Of a stretch of 64,000 nt of DNA, positions 42,304 through 51,565 are shown one piece after another; position 1 is the first letter of the stretch, and each line of letters opens with the position of its first letter. Made by a program: the position numbers and the translations under genes. The notes under the pieces were generated by a model. It saw only the letters and a list, made by a program, of their open reading frames with translations. It was not told the origin of the DNA and made no database searches. The stretch is from assembly GCA_024226515.1 (NCBI GenBank), contig JAAELQ010000147.1, positions 124,001-188,000 of the forward strand, read 5' to 3'. The DNA comes from a bacterium. GTDB lineage: Bacteria; Acidobacteriota; Polarisedimenticolia; Polarisedimenticolales; Polarisedimenticolaceae.

Positions 42304-42549
42304 ATGGCGTCGGTTGAGGAAAAGGTCAAACACATCATCGTCGAGCAGCTCGGTGTGGACGAAGGCGAGGTCAAGTCCGAGGCGTCGTTCGTAGACGATC
42401 TCGGAGCGGATTCGCTGGACGTGGTCGAGCTCGTCATGGCGCTCGAGGAAGAGTTCGGACTCGAGATCAGTGACGAGGACGCCGAGAAGCTCTCCACGGT
42501 CGCTCACGCGATCAAGTACATCCAGAGCCACGCCAAAGAGTCGGCTTGA
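42304..42549 (+). CDS. acpP: Acyl carrier protein
   Basis: An 81-residue acidic protein with the phosphopantetheine-attachment serine in [16 protein letters not shown] at about residue 39. It carries growing acyl chains for the flanking fab enzymes. Fifty-four bases separate it from fabG, with GGAGG close before the ATG. Confidence 0.97.
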   Translation: MASVEEKVKHIIVEQLGVDEGEVKSEASFVDDLGADSLDVVELVMALEEEFGLEISDEDAEKLSTVAHAIKYIQSHAKESA

Positions 42550-42598
42550 CGCTCGCCCCGCGTTTCGCGCGGGGAGTACGACGTAGGAGTCACGCGTT

Positions 42599-43843
42599 TT
42601 GCGACGACGTGTCGTGATCACCGGAATCGGCCTCGTCTCGCCGTTGGGCCTCGACGTGCCCGCGACATGGGACGCGTTGCTCTCCGGACGTAGTGGGATC
42701 GGACCGATCACCAGGTTCGACGCGACCTCGTTTGCGTCGCGCATCGCGGGCGAAGTGCGCGACTTCGACGTGCAGCGTTTCCTCGACAGGAAAGAGTCGC
42801 GGAAGATGGACGCCTTCAGCCACTACGCCATCGCCGCCACGCAGGAGGCGCTGGAGGATGCGGGCTATCGCATCACCGAGGACAACGCCGAGGAGACGGG
42901 CGTCTACATCGGTTCGGGCATCGGCGGCCTGCCGTTGCTGGAGCAGACGCACAGCGAGCTGATGAAGCGCGGGCCGCGCAGGATCTCGCCGTTTTTCATC
43001 CCCGGCATGATCCTCAATCTGGCGGCTGGGAACGTCTCGATCCGCTTCGGCGCCAAGGGACCGAACCTGGCGCTGGCCACCGCCTGCGCCACCGGCAATC
43101 ACGCGATCGGCGAGTCGTTCCGGATGATCCGCGAGGGTTACTCCAACGCGATGATCGCCGGAGGCACCGAGGCGGTGATCTCGCCGCTGGCGGTCGGCGG
43201 ATTCTGCGCGATGAAGGCGCTGTCGACGCGCAACGACGACCCGCAGCTCGCGAGTCGCCCGTTCGACGCCGGACGGGACGGCTTCGTCATCGGCGAGGGC
43301 GCCGGGATTCTGCTGCTCGAAGAGCGTGAGGCTGCGGTCGAGCGCGGCGCACGGATCTATGCCGAGATCGCCGGATACGGCATGACCGGCGACGCGTATC
43401 ACATCTCGGCGCCGTCCGAGGAGGGCGACGGGGCGATTCGCGCGATGCGCATGGCTCTGCGCGACGCGGAACTCGCCGCGGAGGACATCGACTACATCAA
43501 CGCGCACGGGACGTCGACGCCGGCGGGCGATCGTGTCGAGGTGCTGGCCATCCGAAGCGTCTTCGGCGACTACGCGAGTCGCGTCGCCTGCTCGTCGACC
43601 AAGTCGATGACCGGGCACCTGCTCGGCGCCGCCGGGGGGCTGGAGACCGCGGTGACCGCGCTGGCCGTGCATCACGACCACGTGCCGCCGACGATCAATC
43701 AGTCCGAGCCGGACCCCGAGTGCGACCTGGATTTCGTCGCCAACGAATCGCGCAGGACGAAGGTCCGTGCCGCGCTGAACAACTCGTTCGGATTCGGCGG
43801 GACGAACGCCTCGCTCCTGCTGAAAGAGCACGCCGCGTCGTAG
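42599..43843 (+). CDS. fabF: 3-oxoacyl-ACP synthase II (FabF)
   Basis: A 414-residue elongating condensing enzyme. The catalytic Cys sits in ATACATGNH, with His residues in [11 protein letters not shown] and [12 protein letters not shown], and the C-terminal [11 protein letters not shown] is typical. The start is TTG at 42599 ([10 protein letters not shown]) with GGAG upstream. Last fab gene of the cluster; etfB follows 62 bases later. Confidence 0.96.
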   Translation: MRRRVVITGIGLVSPLGLDVPATWDALLSGRSGIGPITRFDATSFASRIAGEVRDFDVQRFLDRKESRKMDAFSHYAIAATQEALEDAGYRITEDNAEETGVYIGSGIGGLPLLEQTHSELMKRGPRRISPFFIPGMILNLAAGNVSIRFGAKGPNLALATACATGNHAIGESFRMIREGYSNAMIAGGTEAVISPLAVGGFCAMKALSTRNDDPQLASRPFDAGRDGFVIGEGAGILLLEEREAAVERGARIYAEIAGYGMTGDAYHISAPSEEGDGAIRAMRMALRDAELAAEDIDYINAHGTSTPAGDRVEVLAIRSVFGDYASRVACSSTKSMTGHLLGAAGGLETAVTALAVHHDHVPPTINQSEPDPECDLDFVANESRRTKVRAALNNSFGFGGTNASLLLKEHAAS

Positions 43844-43905
43844 AACTTCGCGGATGCCGGGGAGCACGTCGGCGGCCGCCGGCGTGGGCTCCCGAGGAAA
43901 AAAAG

Positions 43906-44682
43906 ATGAAGATCATCGTGGGCATCAAGCACGTGCCCGACACGGAAGCCAAGGTCAAGGTCGCGTCCGACGGCAGCTCGTTGGACGAGGCGGCCGTCAA
44001 CAAGTGGGTCATCTCTCCGTACGACGAGTACGCGCTGGAGCAGGCGCTGCAGCTGCGCGACGCCGCCGGAGAGGGTGAGGTCGTCGCCGTCTGCGCGGGC
44101 CCTGCCTCCGCGCAGGCCACGCTGCGACAGGGGCTGGCCATGGGCGCCGATCGCGGCGTGCACGTCAGCGACGACGGGTTCGGCAACTGCGACGGGCTGA
44201 CGCGCGCACGCGCGCTGGCGACGATCTGCGAGGCCGAGGGCGCGAACCTCGTCCTGCTGGGCAAGTACGGCGTCGGCACGGACGAGGGGCAGACCGCGGC
44301 AATGCTCGGCGAGGTACTGGGCTGGCCGCACGCGGGCGGAGTGTCGGCGTGTCGCATCGAGGGCGAGGCGTTCCACGTCGAGCGCGCCGTCGAGGGCGCC
44401 GTCGAGGTCCAGCAGGGGACGCTGCCCGCCGTGATCAGCTGCGACAAGGGGCTCAACGAGCCGCGCTACCCGTCGCTGAAGGGAATCATGCAGGCGAAGA
44501 AGAAGCCGCTCGAGACGAAGACGCCTGCGGACCTGGGGCTCGACATGGACCGGCCGATGCTGGTCTGGGAGTCGATGGAGCTGCCGCCGCCGCGTGAGTC
44601 GGGGCAGATGATCGAGGGCGAAGCCGGGGCCGCCGCGGCAGAGCTCGTGCGCATCCTCCACGAGAAAGAGAAGGTGCTGTGA
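43906..44682 (+). CDS. etfB: Electron transfer flavoprotein beta subunit
   Basis: A 258-residue ETF subunit (MKIIVGIKHVPDTEAKVKV start, LQLRDAAGEGEVVAV, LLGKYGVGTDEGQT, GLNEPRYPSLKGIMQAKKKP). It pairs with EtfA to move electrons from acyl-CoA dehydrogenases to the respiratory chain. ATG at 43906 is supported by GAGGAAA upstream; the frame is open further upstream inside fabF. The stop overlaps the etfA start. Confidence 0.95.
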   Translation: MKIIVGIKHVPDTEAKVKVASDGSSLDEAAVNKWVISPYDEYALEQALQLRDAAGEGEVVAVCAGPASAQATLRQGLAMGADRGVHVSDDGFGNCDGLTRARALATICEAEGANLVLLGKYGVGTDEGQTAAMLGEVLGWPHAGGVSACRIEGEAFHVERAVEGAVEVQQGTLPAVISCDKGLNEPRYPSLKGIMQAKKKPLETKTPADLGLDMDRPMLVWESMELPPPRESGQMIEGEAGAAAAELVRILHEKEKVL

Positions 44683-45668
44683 TGGCGTCGAACGTACTGG
44701 TATTCGCCGAGCGGCGCGACGGACAGGTCAAGCGTCCGGTGCTCGAGACGCTGAACACGGCGCGGGGACTGGCCGACGCCGACGGCGGGCAGGTCGTCGC
44801 TCTGGCGCTGGGGCCCGGAGCCGGCGACTGTGCGGCGGAGTTGGCGCGCTTCGGCGCCGACCGCGTGCTGACCGTGGAGAACCCGGCGCTGGAACTGTAC
44901 GCCGCGCAGGCCTACGCCGCCTGCCTGGCGCAGGCCGCCAAGGAATGCGACGCGGGCCTGGTACTCGTCCCCGGCACGTTGCTCGGCCGCGATCTCGCGG
45001 CGCGGGCGGCCGCGCGCCTAGAGACGGCGTGCGCCAGCGATCTGATCTCGATCGAGTTCGACGAGGCCAACGGTCTGCGCGGCAAGCGGCCCATCTACTC
45101 GGGCCAGGCCATCGCCGGCGTCGCGATCCCCACGGCGCGTCCCGCGGTCGCCACGCTGCGCCCCAACGTCTTCGCCGCCGGCGACGGAGCCGAGCGCGAG
45201 GCGGCCGTCGAGCCGCTGGCGATCGAGGTCGGCGACGACCTGCTGCGCGTCCGGACGACCGAGGTGCGCGGCTCCGAGAAGCAAGACGTCGACGTGGCCG
45301 AGGCCGGCATCGTCGTCGCGGGCGGGCGCGGGTTGAAGGAAGCCGAGCATTTCTCGCTGATTCGCGATCTGGCCGGCGCGCTCGGCGGTGCCGTCGGGGC
45401 GTCGCGAGCCGTGGTCGACGCGGGCTGGATTCCGCACGCACACCAGGTCGGACAGACGGGCAAGGTCGTCTCGCCGGGGCTGTACATCGCCTGCGGGATC
45501 TCCGGCGCGATCCAGCACCTCGCCGGCATGTCCTCGTCCAAGCTGATCGTCGCGATCAACAAGGACCCCGAGGCGCCGATCTTCAAGGTCGCGGACTACG
45601 GCATCGTCGGAGACCTGTTCGAGGTGGTCCCCGCGTTGACCGAGGCCGTGCGCAAGGCCAAGGCCTGA
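44682..45668 (+). CDS. etfA: Electron transfer flavoprotein alpha subunit
   Basis: A 328-residue FAD-binding subunit. The C-terminal FAD domain has VVAGGRGLK, VGQTGKVVSPGLYIACGISG, QHLAGMSSSKLIVAINKDPEAP and the end VPALTEAVRK. ATG at 44682 overlaps the etfB stop; a GTG one codon earlier (44679) is possible. The MITE-like repeat begins five bases after its stop codon. Confidence 0.95.
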   Translation: MASNVLVFAERRDGQVKRPVLETLNTARGLADADGGQVVALALGPGAGDCAAELARFGADRVLTVENPALELYAAQAYAACLAQAAKECDAGLVLVPGTLLGRDLAARAAARLETACASDLISIEFDEANGLRGKRPIYSGQAIAGVAIPTARPAVATLRPNVFAAGDGAEREAAVEPLAIEVGDDLLRVRTTEVRGSEKQDVDVAEAGIVVAGGRGLKEAEHFSLIRDLAGALGGAVGASRAVVDAGWIPHAHQVGQTGKVVSPGLYIACGISGAIQHLAGMSSSKLIVAINKDPEAPIFKVADYGIVGDLFEVVPALTEAVRKAKA

Positions 45669-45673
45669 GCGGC

Positions 45674-45952
45674 TAGCAGCCCGATGAAAAGCTCTGATGG
45701 GTCGCGCGCCAGGGTCTTGCGGTGCGCAGGCGAGGCGTGAGGAGGAAGTAGATGCCGACGCATCGTCGACGACGAGCAACGAAGCCTGAGCCCGCAACCC
45801 CCTGGCGCCCTACGGGTTGCGGCGGCGCGCTGCCATCTGCTTCGTTTCCGCGCCTGGCCTATGCAATAGCATATGTCTGCGGCGCGGCGCCTCGCATACG
45901 ACAGCGCGGCGCTCGCAACGCGGCCCATCAGAGTTTTTCAACGGGCTGCTAG
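45674..45952. mobile_element. 279-bp MITE-like palindromic element with 34-bp terminal inverted repeats
   Basis: The ends 45674-45707 and 45919-45952 are inverted copies matching at 31 of 34 positions and begin CTAGCAGCCCG. Inside are nested inverted pairs: AACGAAGC (45778-45785) with GCTTCGTT (45839-45846), and CCGCAACCC (45792-45800) with GGGTTGCGG (45814-45822), plus a TATGC-AATA-GCATA hairpin. No coding sequence of substance. It fills the gap between etfA and the convergent GAPDH-like gene. The same terminus recurs at 58778, so it is a genomic repeat family. Non-autonomous transposable element versus structured REP-type repeat cannot be told apart here. Confidence 0.75.
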
Positions 45953-45966
45953 GGCTGCGGGCCGGA

Positions 45967-47031
45967 TCAGATCTCGTCGTAGAAGAACTGCGTCAGGCAC
46001 TGGATCCGGTCCTCGTAGTCGTCCGGATACAGTAGCCAGGTCGCCGCGGCGATCGACGAAAGCAGCGAATTGCCGTCCTGCGGCGTGAAGCAGTAGCCGA
46101 CGATCTCGTGCTCGTTGCGCACGGTCAGCGTGGGCAACGAGACGACGGTGACGTTGAGGATGCGACCGTAATGTCCCTGGTCGCGGCCGAACGAGAACAC
46201 CGCGTTGGCCGAGTCCTTGTACGTCAGCGCCATGCGATCGTTGGCCGTCATCGTCTCGATCAGCTTCTCGACCGAGGTCGGGTTCTTCACCCGCACGTCG
46301 AAGTAGATCGTGTGCATGTACTGCGTGTTGAGCTTCAGCGCGCTGGAGAAGATGTTCAGGTCGTAGCCCATCGTCTGGTACAGGTGCCATGCGTCGCGCG
46401 CGTGGTGCGTGCCGAAGCGCGTGTCCTTGTGCTTACCGACCTGCGGTGAGGGGCAGAAGCCGCCGTCCTGCGAGATGTCGTTCGAGCGCCGCATGCAGAC
46501 GAAACGGCCTTCGTCCAGATTCTCGGGGCCGCCGTCGGCCAGCACCAGCGCCTGCAGCAGGATCGACAGGTTGTGCGTGTTGCACGAGACGACCTGGATG
46601 AACTGATCCTCGCCCTTGATCAGCGACGAGTCGTTGATGCCGCGCGCGTAGGGCTTGCCGAAGCCGAACTCGCTTCCCTGGGCGATGAAACCGGCCGTGT
46701 TCGAGGTGAATTTCTCGTAATACTCGGACTTGTTCTGCGTCCCGATGCCCGAAGGGGTGCAGTCGATGACGACCGAGGCGCGGTTGATGGCCTCGACCGA
46801 CTCGTAGGTCGGCTCCATCCCGAGGTCCTGAAAGCCCTTGACGGACGAGTCGTCGGTGCAGAGCTTTGCGCCGCGCTTCATCAGGTTGGTCACCTTCGAC
46901 CGGTCGGTCAGCAGCGGAGTGCGCTTGTGGAAGGTGACCTCCTCGAAGCCGAGGTTGTCCTTCAGTTCCAGCAGGAGGCCGATCAACGGCTCTCCGATGG
47001 TGCCCGTGCCGATGACGTGAACGATGCCCAT
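45967..47031 (-). CDS. Type II (archaeal-like) glyceraldehyde-3-phosphate dehydrogenase-like protein
   Basis: A 354-residue NAD(P)-binding protein. The Rossmann start is VHVIGTGTIGEPLIG; VVIDCTPSGIGTQNK, FIAQGSEFGFGKPY and a catalytic-type Cys in QVVSCNTHNLS follow the order seen in archaeal type II GAPDH rather than in the common bacterial GapA. ATG at 47031 is chosen because the Rossmann fold begins there; an upstream frame to 47091 is unlike the family. It is monocistronic, convergent with etfA and divergent from hprK. It could be a real GAPDH or a related dehydrogenase with another substrate. Confidence 0.7.
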   Translation of the reverse strand: MGIVHVIGTGTIGEPLIGLLLELKDNLGFEEVTFHKRTPLLTDRSKVTNLMKRGAKLCTDDSSVKGFQDLGMEPTYESVEAINRASVVIDCTPSGIGTQNKSEYYEKFTSNTAGFIAQGSEFGFGKPYARGINDSSLIKGEDQFIQVVSCNTHNLSILLQALVLADGGPENLDEGRFVCMRRSNDISQDGGFCPSPQVGKHKDTRFGTHHARDAWHLYQTMGYDLNIFSSALKLNTQYMHTIYFDVRVKNPTSVEKLIETMTANDRMALTYKDSANAVFSFGRDQGHYGRILNVTVVSLPTLTVRNEHEIVGYCFTPQDGNSLLSSIAAATWLLYPDDYEDRIQCLTQFFYDEI

Positions 47032-47140
47032 GGATCTCACCCCGCCCAAGATTCGATGCGTGATAGTCTCGTAGCGTTCCGGGCCGGGCAATATGCCACC
47101 GCCGTCGCGCGCGTGTCAATCAGAGCAACGGACCTCTTTC

Positions 47141-47169
47141 TTGACAGTCTGTCGGACGCTTCCTAGAAT
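47141..47169 (+). promoter_or_regulatory. Strong sigma70-type promoter of the hprK-PTS operon
   Basis: A perfect TTGACA (47141-47146), 17 bp, TAGAAT (47164-47169). Transcription should begin near 47176, giving a leader of about 33 bases. This is the closest match to the housekeeping consensus in the window. Confidence 0.7.
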
Positions 47170-47208
47170 TCCGAACTATCATGCGTTCAATCACTTGGGA
47201 CGTACTCC

Positions 47209-48231
47209 GTGTCCGAACACGAAAGCTCCCCGATCCCGTGCATGGCCGTCAGCGAGTTGCTGACCGACCGGGGCGCCGACAATCTGGAGCTCTCCCTGCT
47301 CGCGGGCGGCGCGGGTCTGGACAACATCATCAACCGGCCGCGCATCCAGAAGCCCGGTCTGGCGCTGGCCGGCTTCCTCGAGTACATCCACTCGGGACGC
47401 GTTCAGATCCTCGGCAAGTCCGAGGTCAGCTTCCTCGAGGAACGTCCCCCGACCGAGCGCTCGCGCATCGTCTCGCAGCTCTGCCGCCAGGGCGGCAGCT
47501 GCTTCATCGTCACCTCGGGGCTCGAGCCGCCGCAGGAGCTGCTGGAGGAGACGGAGAAGCACGCGGTCCCGCTGCTGGGGACCAGCCTGCCGTCGTCGGT
47601 GATCATCGATGCGCTGTCCCAGTTTCTCGAGGACCGGCTCGCGCCGCGCGCGGTGATTCACGGAGTGTTCCTCGACGTCTACGGACTCGGAGTCTTGCTG
47701 CTCGGCGACAGCGGAGTCGGCAAGAGTGAGTGTGCGCTGGACCTCGTCGTCCGCGGCCACCGGCTGGTGTCGGACGACGTGGTGGAGATCAAACGGCGCA
47801 ACAGCCTGCTGATCGGCACCGGGCCCGAGCTGACGCGGTACCACATGGAGCTGCGCGGGCTCGGCATCGTCAACGTCAAGGACCTGTTCGGCGTCGCGGC
47901 GGTGCGCATGACGAAGTTCCTCGAGTACGTGATCCGGCTCGACCCGTGGCGCGCGGGCAAGCGCTACGACCGGCTCGGGCTGGACGAGATGTCGTACGAG
48001 ATCCTGGGTGTCGAGTTGCCGTACGTCGAGATGCCGGTGGGGCCGGGACGCAACCTGTCGGTGCTGATCGAGGTCGCGGCGCGCAACCATCTGCTGAAGC
48101 TCAAGGGCTATCACCCGGCGCGCGAGTTGGCGCGGCGCCTGGGCGAGCGGCTGCAACCCGGGCGGCAGCACGACGACCGGGAAGAGCCGCGCTCGGCCGT
48201 CGGCCTGCGCCCGGAAAGGGAAGACGGTTGA
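47209..48231 (+). CDS. hprK: HPr kinase/phosphorylase
   Basis: A 340-residue bifunctional enzyme that phosphorylates and dephosphorylates Ser46 of HPr. An N-terminal regulatory domain (about 15-135) precedes the kinase domain with Walker A GDSGVGKS at about 166 and the HprK signature RGLGIVNVKDLFG at about 225; RVTDDVV-like SDDVVEIKR carries the acidic pair. GTG start. It overlaps rapZ by four bases. A full target set (HPr with Ser46) lies in the same operon. Confidence 0.95.
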   Translation: MSEHESSPIPCMAVSELLTDRGADNLELSLLAGGAGLDNIINRPRIQKPGLALAGFLEYIHSGRVQILGKSEVSFLEERPPTERSRIVSQLCRQGGSCFIVTSGLEPPQELLEETEKHAVPLLGTSLPSSVIIDALSQFLEDRLAPRAVIHGVFLDVYGLGVLLLGDSGVGKSECALDLVVRGHRLVSDDVVEIKRRNSLLIGTGPELTRYHMELRGLGIVNVKDLFGVAAVRMTKFLEYVIRLDPWRAGKRYDRLGLDEMSYEILGVELPYVEMPVGPGRNLSVLIEVAARNHLLKLKGYHPARELARRLGERLQPGRQHDDREEPRSAVGLRPEREDG

Positions 48232-49091
48232 AACAACTGGTGGTGATCACGGGTCTCTCGGGTTCGGGGAAGTCGCTCGCGGCGAAGTGCCTGGAGGACC
48301 TGGGCTTCTTCTGCGTGGACAACCTGCCGGTGGGGTTGATCCCACCGTTCTACGAGCTGATGCAGCGTAGCGGAGAACAGGTGCGGAGCGGCGCGCTCGT
48401 CGTCGACGCACGCGAGGGCGTGTTCCTCGAGGCATTCCCCGACACGCTCAGCGAGCTGCGCCGGCGCAACATCCCGGTGCAGGTGCTGTTCTTCGATTGT
48501 GCGGACGACGTGCTCAAGCGACGCTTCAGCGAGACGCGCAGGCCACACCCGATGGCGCGCGCCTCGGGCACGCTGGAGCAGGCCATCGAGGACGAGCGCG
48601 TCGCGCTGGCGCCGCTGCGCGACGTGGCCGATCGGGTGATCGACACGTCGGCCTACACGCCGCACCAGCTGCGACACTTCCTGCAGAACGCGTATTCGCC
48701 GTCCGAGGACTCGGGCTCGCCCAACGTCAACGTGATGTCGTTCGGCTTCAAGTACGGCGTCCCGCGCGAGGCCGACCTGCTGTTCGACGTACGCTTCCTG
48801 CCGAACCCGTACTTCGTCGAGGAGCTGCGGCCGCTGGATGGCAGGACCGCCGAGGTGCAGGAGTTTCTCGATCGCAACGAGATGACGCACGAGTTCTCGA
48901 AGCGGCTGCACGAGTTTCTCGAGTACCTGATTCCGCTGTACGCCGCGGAGGGCAAGGCCTACCTGACGGTCGCGGTCGGCTGCACCGGCGGCAAGCACCG
49001 CTCGGTCGCCCTGGCCGAGCGGGCGGGGCACCATCTGGGACAGCACGAGCTTCCGGTCTCGGTCAGCCACCGCGACGTGGGACGCGAGTGA
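48228..49091 (+). CDS. rapZ: RapZ-type nucleotide-binding protein
   Basis: A 287-residue P-loop protein (VVITGLSGSGKSLAAKCLED) with the RapZ C-terminal domain (VNVMSFGFKYGVPREADLLF, PLYAAEGKAYLTVAVGCTGG). RapZ in E. coli is an RNA adaptor controlling GlmS, and homologues widely neighbour PTS genes. TTG start at 48228 overlapping the hprK stop, with GGAAAGGG upstream; an upstream frame is rejected because it lies in hprK. Confidence 0.93.
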   Translation: MKQLVVITGLSGSGKSLAAKCLEDLGFFCVDNLPVGLIPPFYELMQRSGEQVRSGALVVDAREGVFLEAFPDTLSELRRRNIPVQVLFFDCADDVLKRRFSETRRPHPMARASGTLEQAIEDERVALAPLRDVADRVIDTSAYTPHQLRHFLQNAYSPSEDSGSPNVNVMSFGFKYGVPREADLLFDVRFLPNPYFVEELRPLDGRTAEVQEFLDRNEMTHEFSKRLHEFLEYLIPLYAAEGKAYLTVAVGCTGGKHRSVALAERAGHHLGQHELPVSVSHRDVGRE

Positions 49092-49098
49092 GACGCGC

Positions 49099-49542
49099 GT
49101 GAGTGAGGTCGCGATGGTCGGACTGCTCGTCGTCACGCACGGCGGCCTGGCGCGAGAGCTGGCGCAGGCCGTGCAGACGATCGTCGGAGAGGTGGACGGT
49201 CTGGAGGGGCTGGCGATCGGCTGGGACGACGGTGTCGAGCACGCGAGCCGCCTGATCGAGGAGGCGCGCGAGCGCGTCGATCGCGGACGCGGGGTGCTGA
49301 TTCTGACCGACATGTTCGGCGGGACGCCGACGAACCTCGCGCTCTCCCTGCACGAGCCGGGCAGCGTCGAGATCGTCACCGGGGTCAACCTGCCGATGCT
49401 GGTGAAGTTCACCGATCTGCGCGAGACGACGGACCTGCCCGAGATGGCGGCGCGTATCGCCGAACAGGGGCGCGAGGCGATCCACGTCGCGACGGAGGTC
49501 CTCGGGACGCCGGATGCGAGCCCGGGTGAGGAGCGATCGTGA
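49099..49542 (+). CDS. PTS EIIA component, mannose family
   Basis: A 147-residue domain of the mannose-type EIIA fold. The phosphorylated histidine is at position 14 (VVTHGGLA), and ILTDMFGGTPTNLA is the signature loop. It receives phosphate from HPr. No EIIB or EIIC is nearby, so the likely role is regulatory. GTG start; the stop overlaps the HPr start. Confidence 0.93.
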   Translation: MSEVAMVGLLVVTHGGLARELAQAVQTIVGEVDGLEGLAIGWDDGVEHASRLIEEARERVDRGRGVLILTDMFGGTPTNLALSLHEPGSVEIVTGVNLPMLVKFTDLRETTDLPEMAARIAEQGREAIHVATEVLGTPDASPGEERS

Positions 49543-49808
49543 GCGAGACCGAAGTCCAGGTGACGAACGAGCTGGGGCTGCACGCGCGCGCTGCCGCGCG
49601 GTTCGTGCATCTGGCCAACCGCTTTCAGTCGAAGGTCGTGGTCATCAAGGGCAGCTCGCGCGTCGACGGCAAGTCGATCCTGGGGCTGCTGACCCTGGCC
49701 GCGTCGGCCGGCAGCCGTCTGCGGCTGGAGGTGGAGGGCGCGGACGAGGAGCAGGCGCTGCAGGAGCTCGTCGAGCTGATCCGCGGACGGTTCGGGGAGG
49801 ACTCCTGA
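49539..49808 (+). CDS. ptsH: Phosphocarrier protein HPr
   Basis: An 89-residue HPr with the phospho-histidine at position 15 (NELGLHARAAA) and serine at position 46 (VDGKSILGLL), the site used by HprK. Having both sites fits a dual-control switch with EI and HprK in the same operon. Confidence 0.96.
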   Translation: MSETEVQVTNELGLHARAAARFVHLANRFQSKVVVIKGSSRVDGKSILGLLTLAASAGSRLRLEVEGADEEQALQELVELIRGRFGEDS

Positions 49809-49809
49809 C

Positions 49810-51543
49810 GTGAGTCGCGTCCTGGACGGGGTCGGCGTGTCGCCCGGCGTGGCGATCGGCAGCGCCTACCTGCTGCACCCGGACGCGCTCCCGGTCGTCC
49901 CGTCCCCGCTGCCGCCCGAGCGCCTCGAAGCCGAGATCGAAGCGTTCGACGCCGCCCGCGCACAGGCCCGCGTCGAGGTCGGCGAGCTACGCGATCGTGT
50001 GCGCGCCGCGCTGGGCGACCAGTACGCGGCGATCCTCGAGGCACAGCTGCTGATGCTCGACGACCCGGCGCTGGTCGAGGGCACGCTGAAGCGCGTACGC
50101 GTCGGGCGTGTGTCCGCGCGCTGGGCGCTGAAGGAAGTCGTCGCCGACTTCGCGCGCCGCTTCGAGGTCGTCGACGACGCCTACCTGCGAGAGCGGGTGG
50201 GCGACCTGGCCGACGTGCACCGGCGAATGCAACGCATCCTGCGCGGAGACCTGGGGGCGACCCGGGTGCCCGATGGGCCGCTGGTCGTCGTGGCGCACAC
50301 GCTGGTGCCGTCCGACGCCATGCTGCTGACGGAGAAACAGGTCGTCGGCCTGGCCTCCGACGCCGGCGGGCGCACCTCGCACACGGCGATCCTGGCCCAG
50401 GCGCTGTCGGTGCCGGCGGTCGCCGGGTTGTCCGAGGTCAGCGAGCGCGTGCTCCCCGGGCAGACGCTCGTCGTCGACGGCACGGCGGGCAGGGTTCACC
50501 TGGAGCCGGACGAAGCCGAGCTGACGCAGGCCCGCGAGCAACGGCAGATGTGGATCGACCGCGAGGAGCTGGCGGCCGAGCACGGCGACCAGCCCGCGGT
50601 CACGCTGGACGGCACCGAGATCGTTCTGCGCGCGAACGTCGAGTTCCCGCACGAGGCCGAGGCCGCGGTGAAGTTCGGCGCCCGCGGGATCGGGCTCTAC
50701 CGCTCGGAGTTCCTGTTCCTCAGCCTGTCGCCGGAGCTGCCCACCGAGGAGCAGCACTACGACGCGTACATGAGCATCGCCGAGAGCGCGGCGCCGCACC
50801 CGGCCGTGGTGCGCACGCTGGACCTCGGCGGCGAGAAGTACTTCCACGAGGTGCTGGATCGCAACGAGGCGAACCCGGTCCTCGGGCTGCGCGGCGTGCG
50901 GCTGTGTCTGCGGCGCCCCGACGTATTCCGTCCGCAGCTGCGTGGGCTGCTGCGCGCGTCCACCTGCGAGAACCTGCAGATCCTGTTGCCGCTGGTGACG
51001 ACGGTCGACGAGGTGCGCGAGGTGCGGCGGCTGCTCGCCGAGGAGGCCGAGCGCCTGCGGGGCGAGGGGCACGAGGTGCGCGAGGAGATCCCGCTGGGCG
51101 TCATGATCGAGGTGCCCGGCGCCGCGGCGGCCGCCGACCTGCTGGCCCAGGAGGCCGACTTCTTCAGCATCGGCACGAACGACCTGATCCAGTACGCGCT
51201 GGCCGTCGACCGCGGCAACGACTCGGTCGGTTACCTGTACCGGCCGCTGCATCCCGGCGTGTTGCGCACGTTGAAGTGGGCGCTCGACGGGGCGGCCCGG
51301 GCCGGGATCCCGATCGCCGTGTGCGGTGAGATGGCGGCCGATCCGGAACTGGTCGACGTGCTGGTCGGCCTCGGCGTCCGCGAGCTGTCGGTGCAGCCGC
51401 GGGCGATCCCGGCGATGCGCGAGGTCGTCGGGTCGGTGACGGTCTCCGAGGCCGAGCGCGGCGTGGCGGAGCTGCTCGGCGAGCCGCTCGAGAGCCCCGT
51501 CGAGGCGGCCGGGTCGGGCAAGTCGGACAAGCCGCCCGTATGA
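49810..51543 (+). CDS. ptsI: Phosphoenolpyruvate-protein phosphotransferase (enzyme I)
   Basis: A 577-residue enzyme that passes phosphate from PEP to HPr. It has the HPr-binding helical domain, the phospho-histidine at about 190 (GGRTSHTAILAQ) and the PEP-binding barrel (GLYRSEFLFL, LDLGGEKY, DFFSIGTNDLIQYALAVDR, CGEMA with the catalytic Cys). GTG start one base after ptsH. Standard length. Confidence 0.96.
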   Translation: MSRVLDGVGVSPGVAIGSAYLLHPDALPVVPSPLPPERLEAEIEAFDAARAQARVEVGELRDRVRAALGDQYAAILEAQLLMLDDPALVEGTLKRVRVGRVSARWALKEVVADFARRFEVVDDAYLRERVGDLADVHRRMQRILRGDLGATRVPDGPLVVVAHTLVPSDAMLLTEKQVVGLASDAGGRTSHTAILAQALSVPAVAGLSEVSERVLPGQTLVVDGTAGRVHLEPDEAELTQAREQRQMWIDREELAAEHGDQPAVTLDGTEIVLRANVEFPHEAEAAVKFGARGIGLYRSEFLFLSLSPELPTEEQHYDAYMSIAESAAPHPAVVRTLDLGGEKYFHEVLDRNEANPVLGLRGVRLCLRRPDVFRPQLRGLLRASTCENLQILLPLVTTVDEVREVRRLLAEEAERLRGEGHEVREEIPLGVMIEVPGAAAAADLLAQEADFFSIGTNDLIQYALAVDRGNDSVGYLYRPLHPGVLRTLKWALDGAARAGIPIAVCGEMAADPELVDVLVGLGVRELSVQPRAIPAMREVVGSVTVSEAERGVAELLGEPLESPVEAAGSGKSDKPPV

Positions 51544-51565
51544 TGGACCCGAAGGAGGATTGATC

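Noticed and set aside
45752..46035. Short open frames in and next to the MITE-like element
   Set aside because: They have no ribosome site and no recognisable domain, and lie within the inverted-repeat structure or antisense to the GAPDH-like gene.
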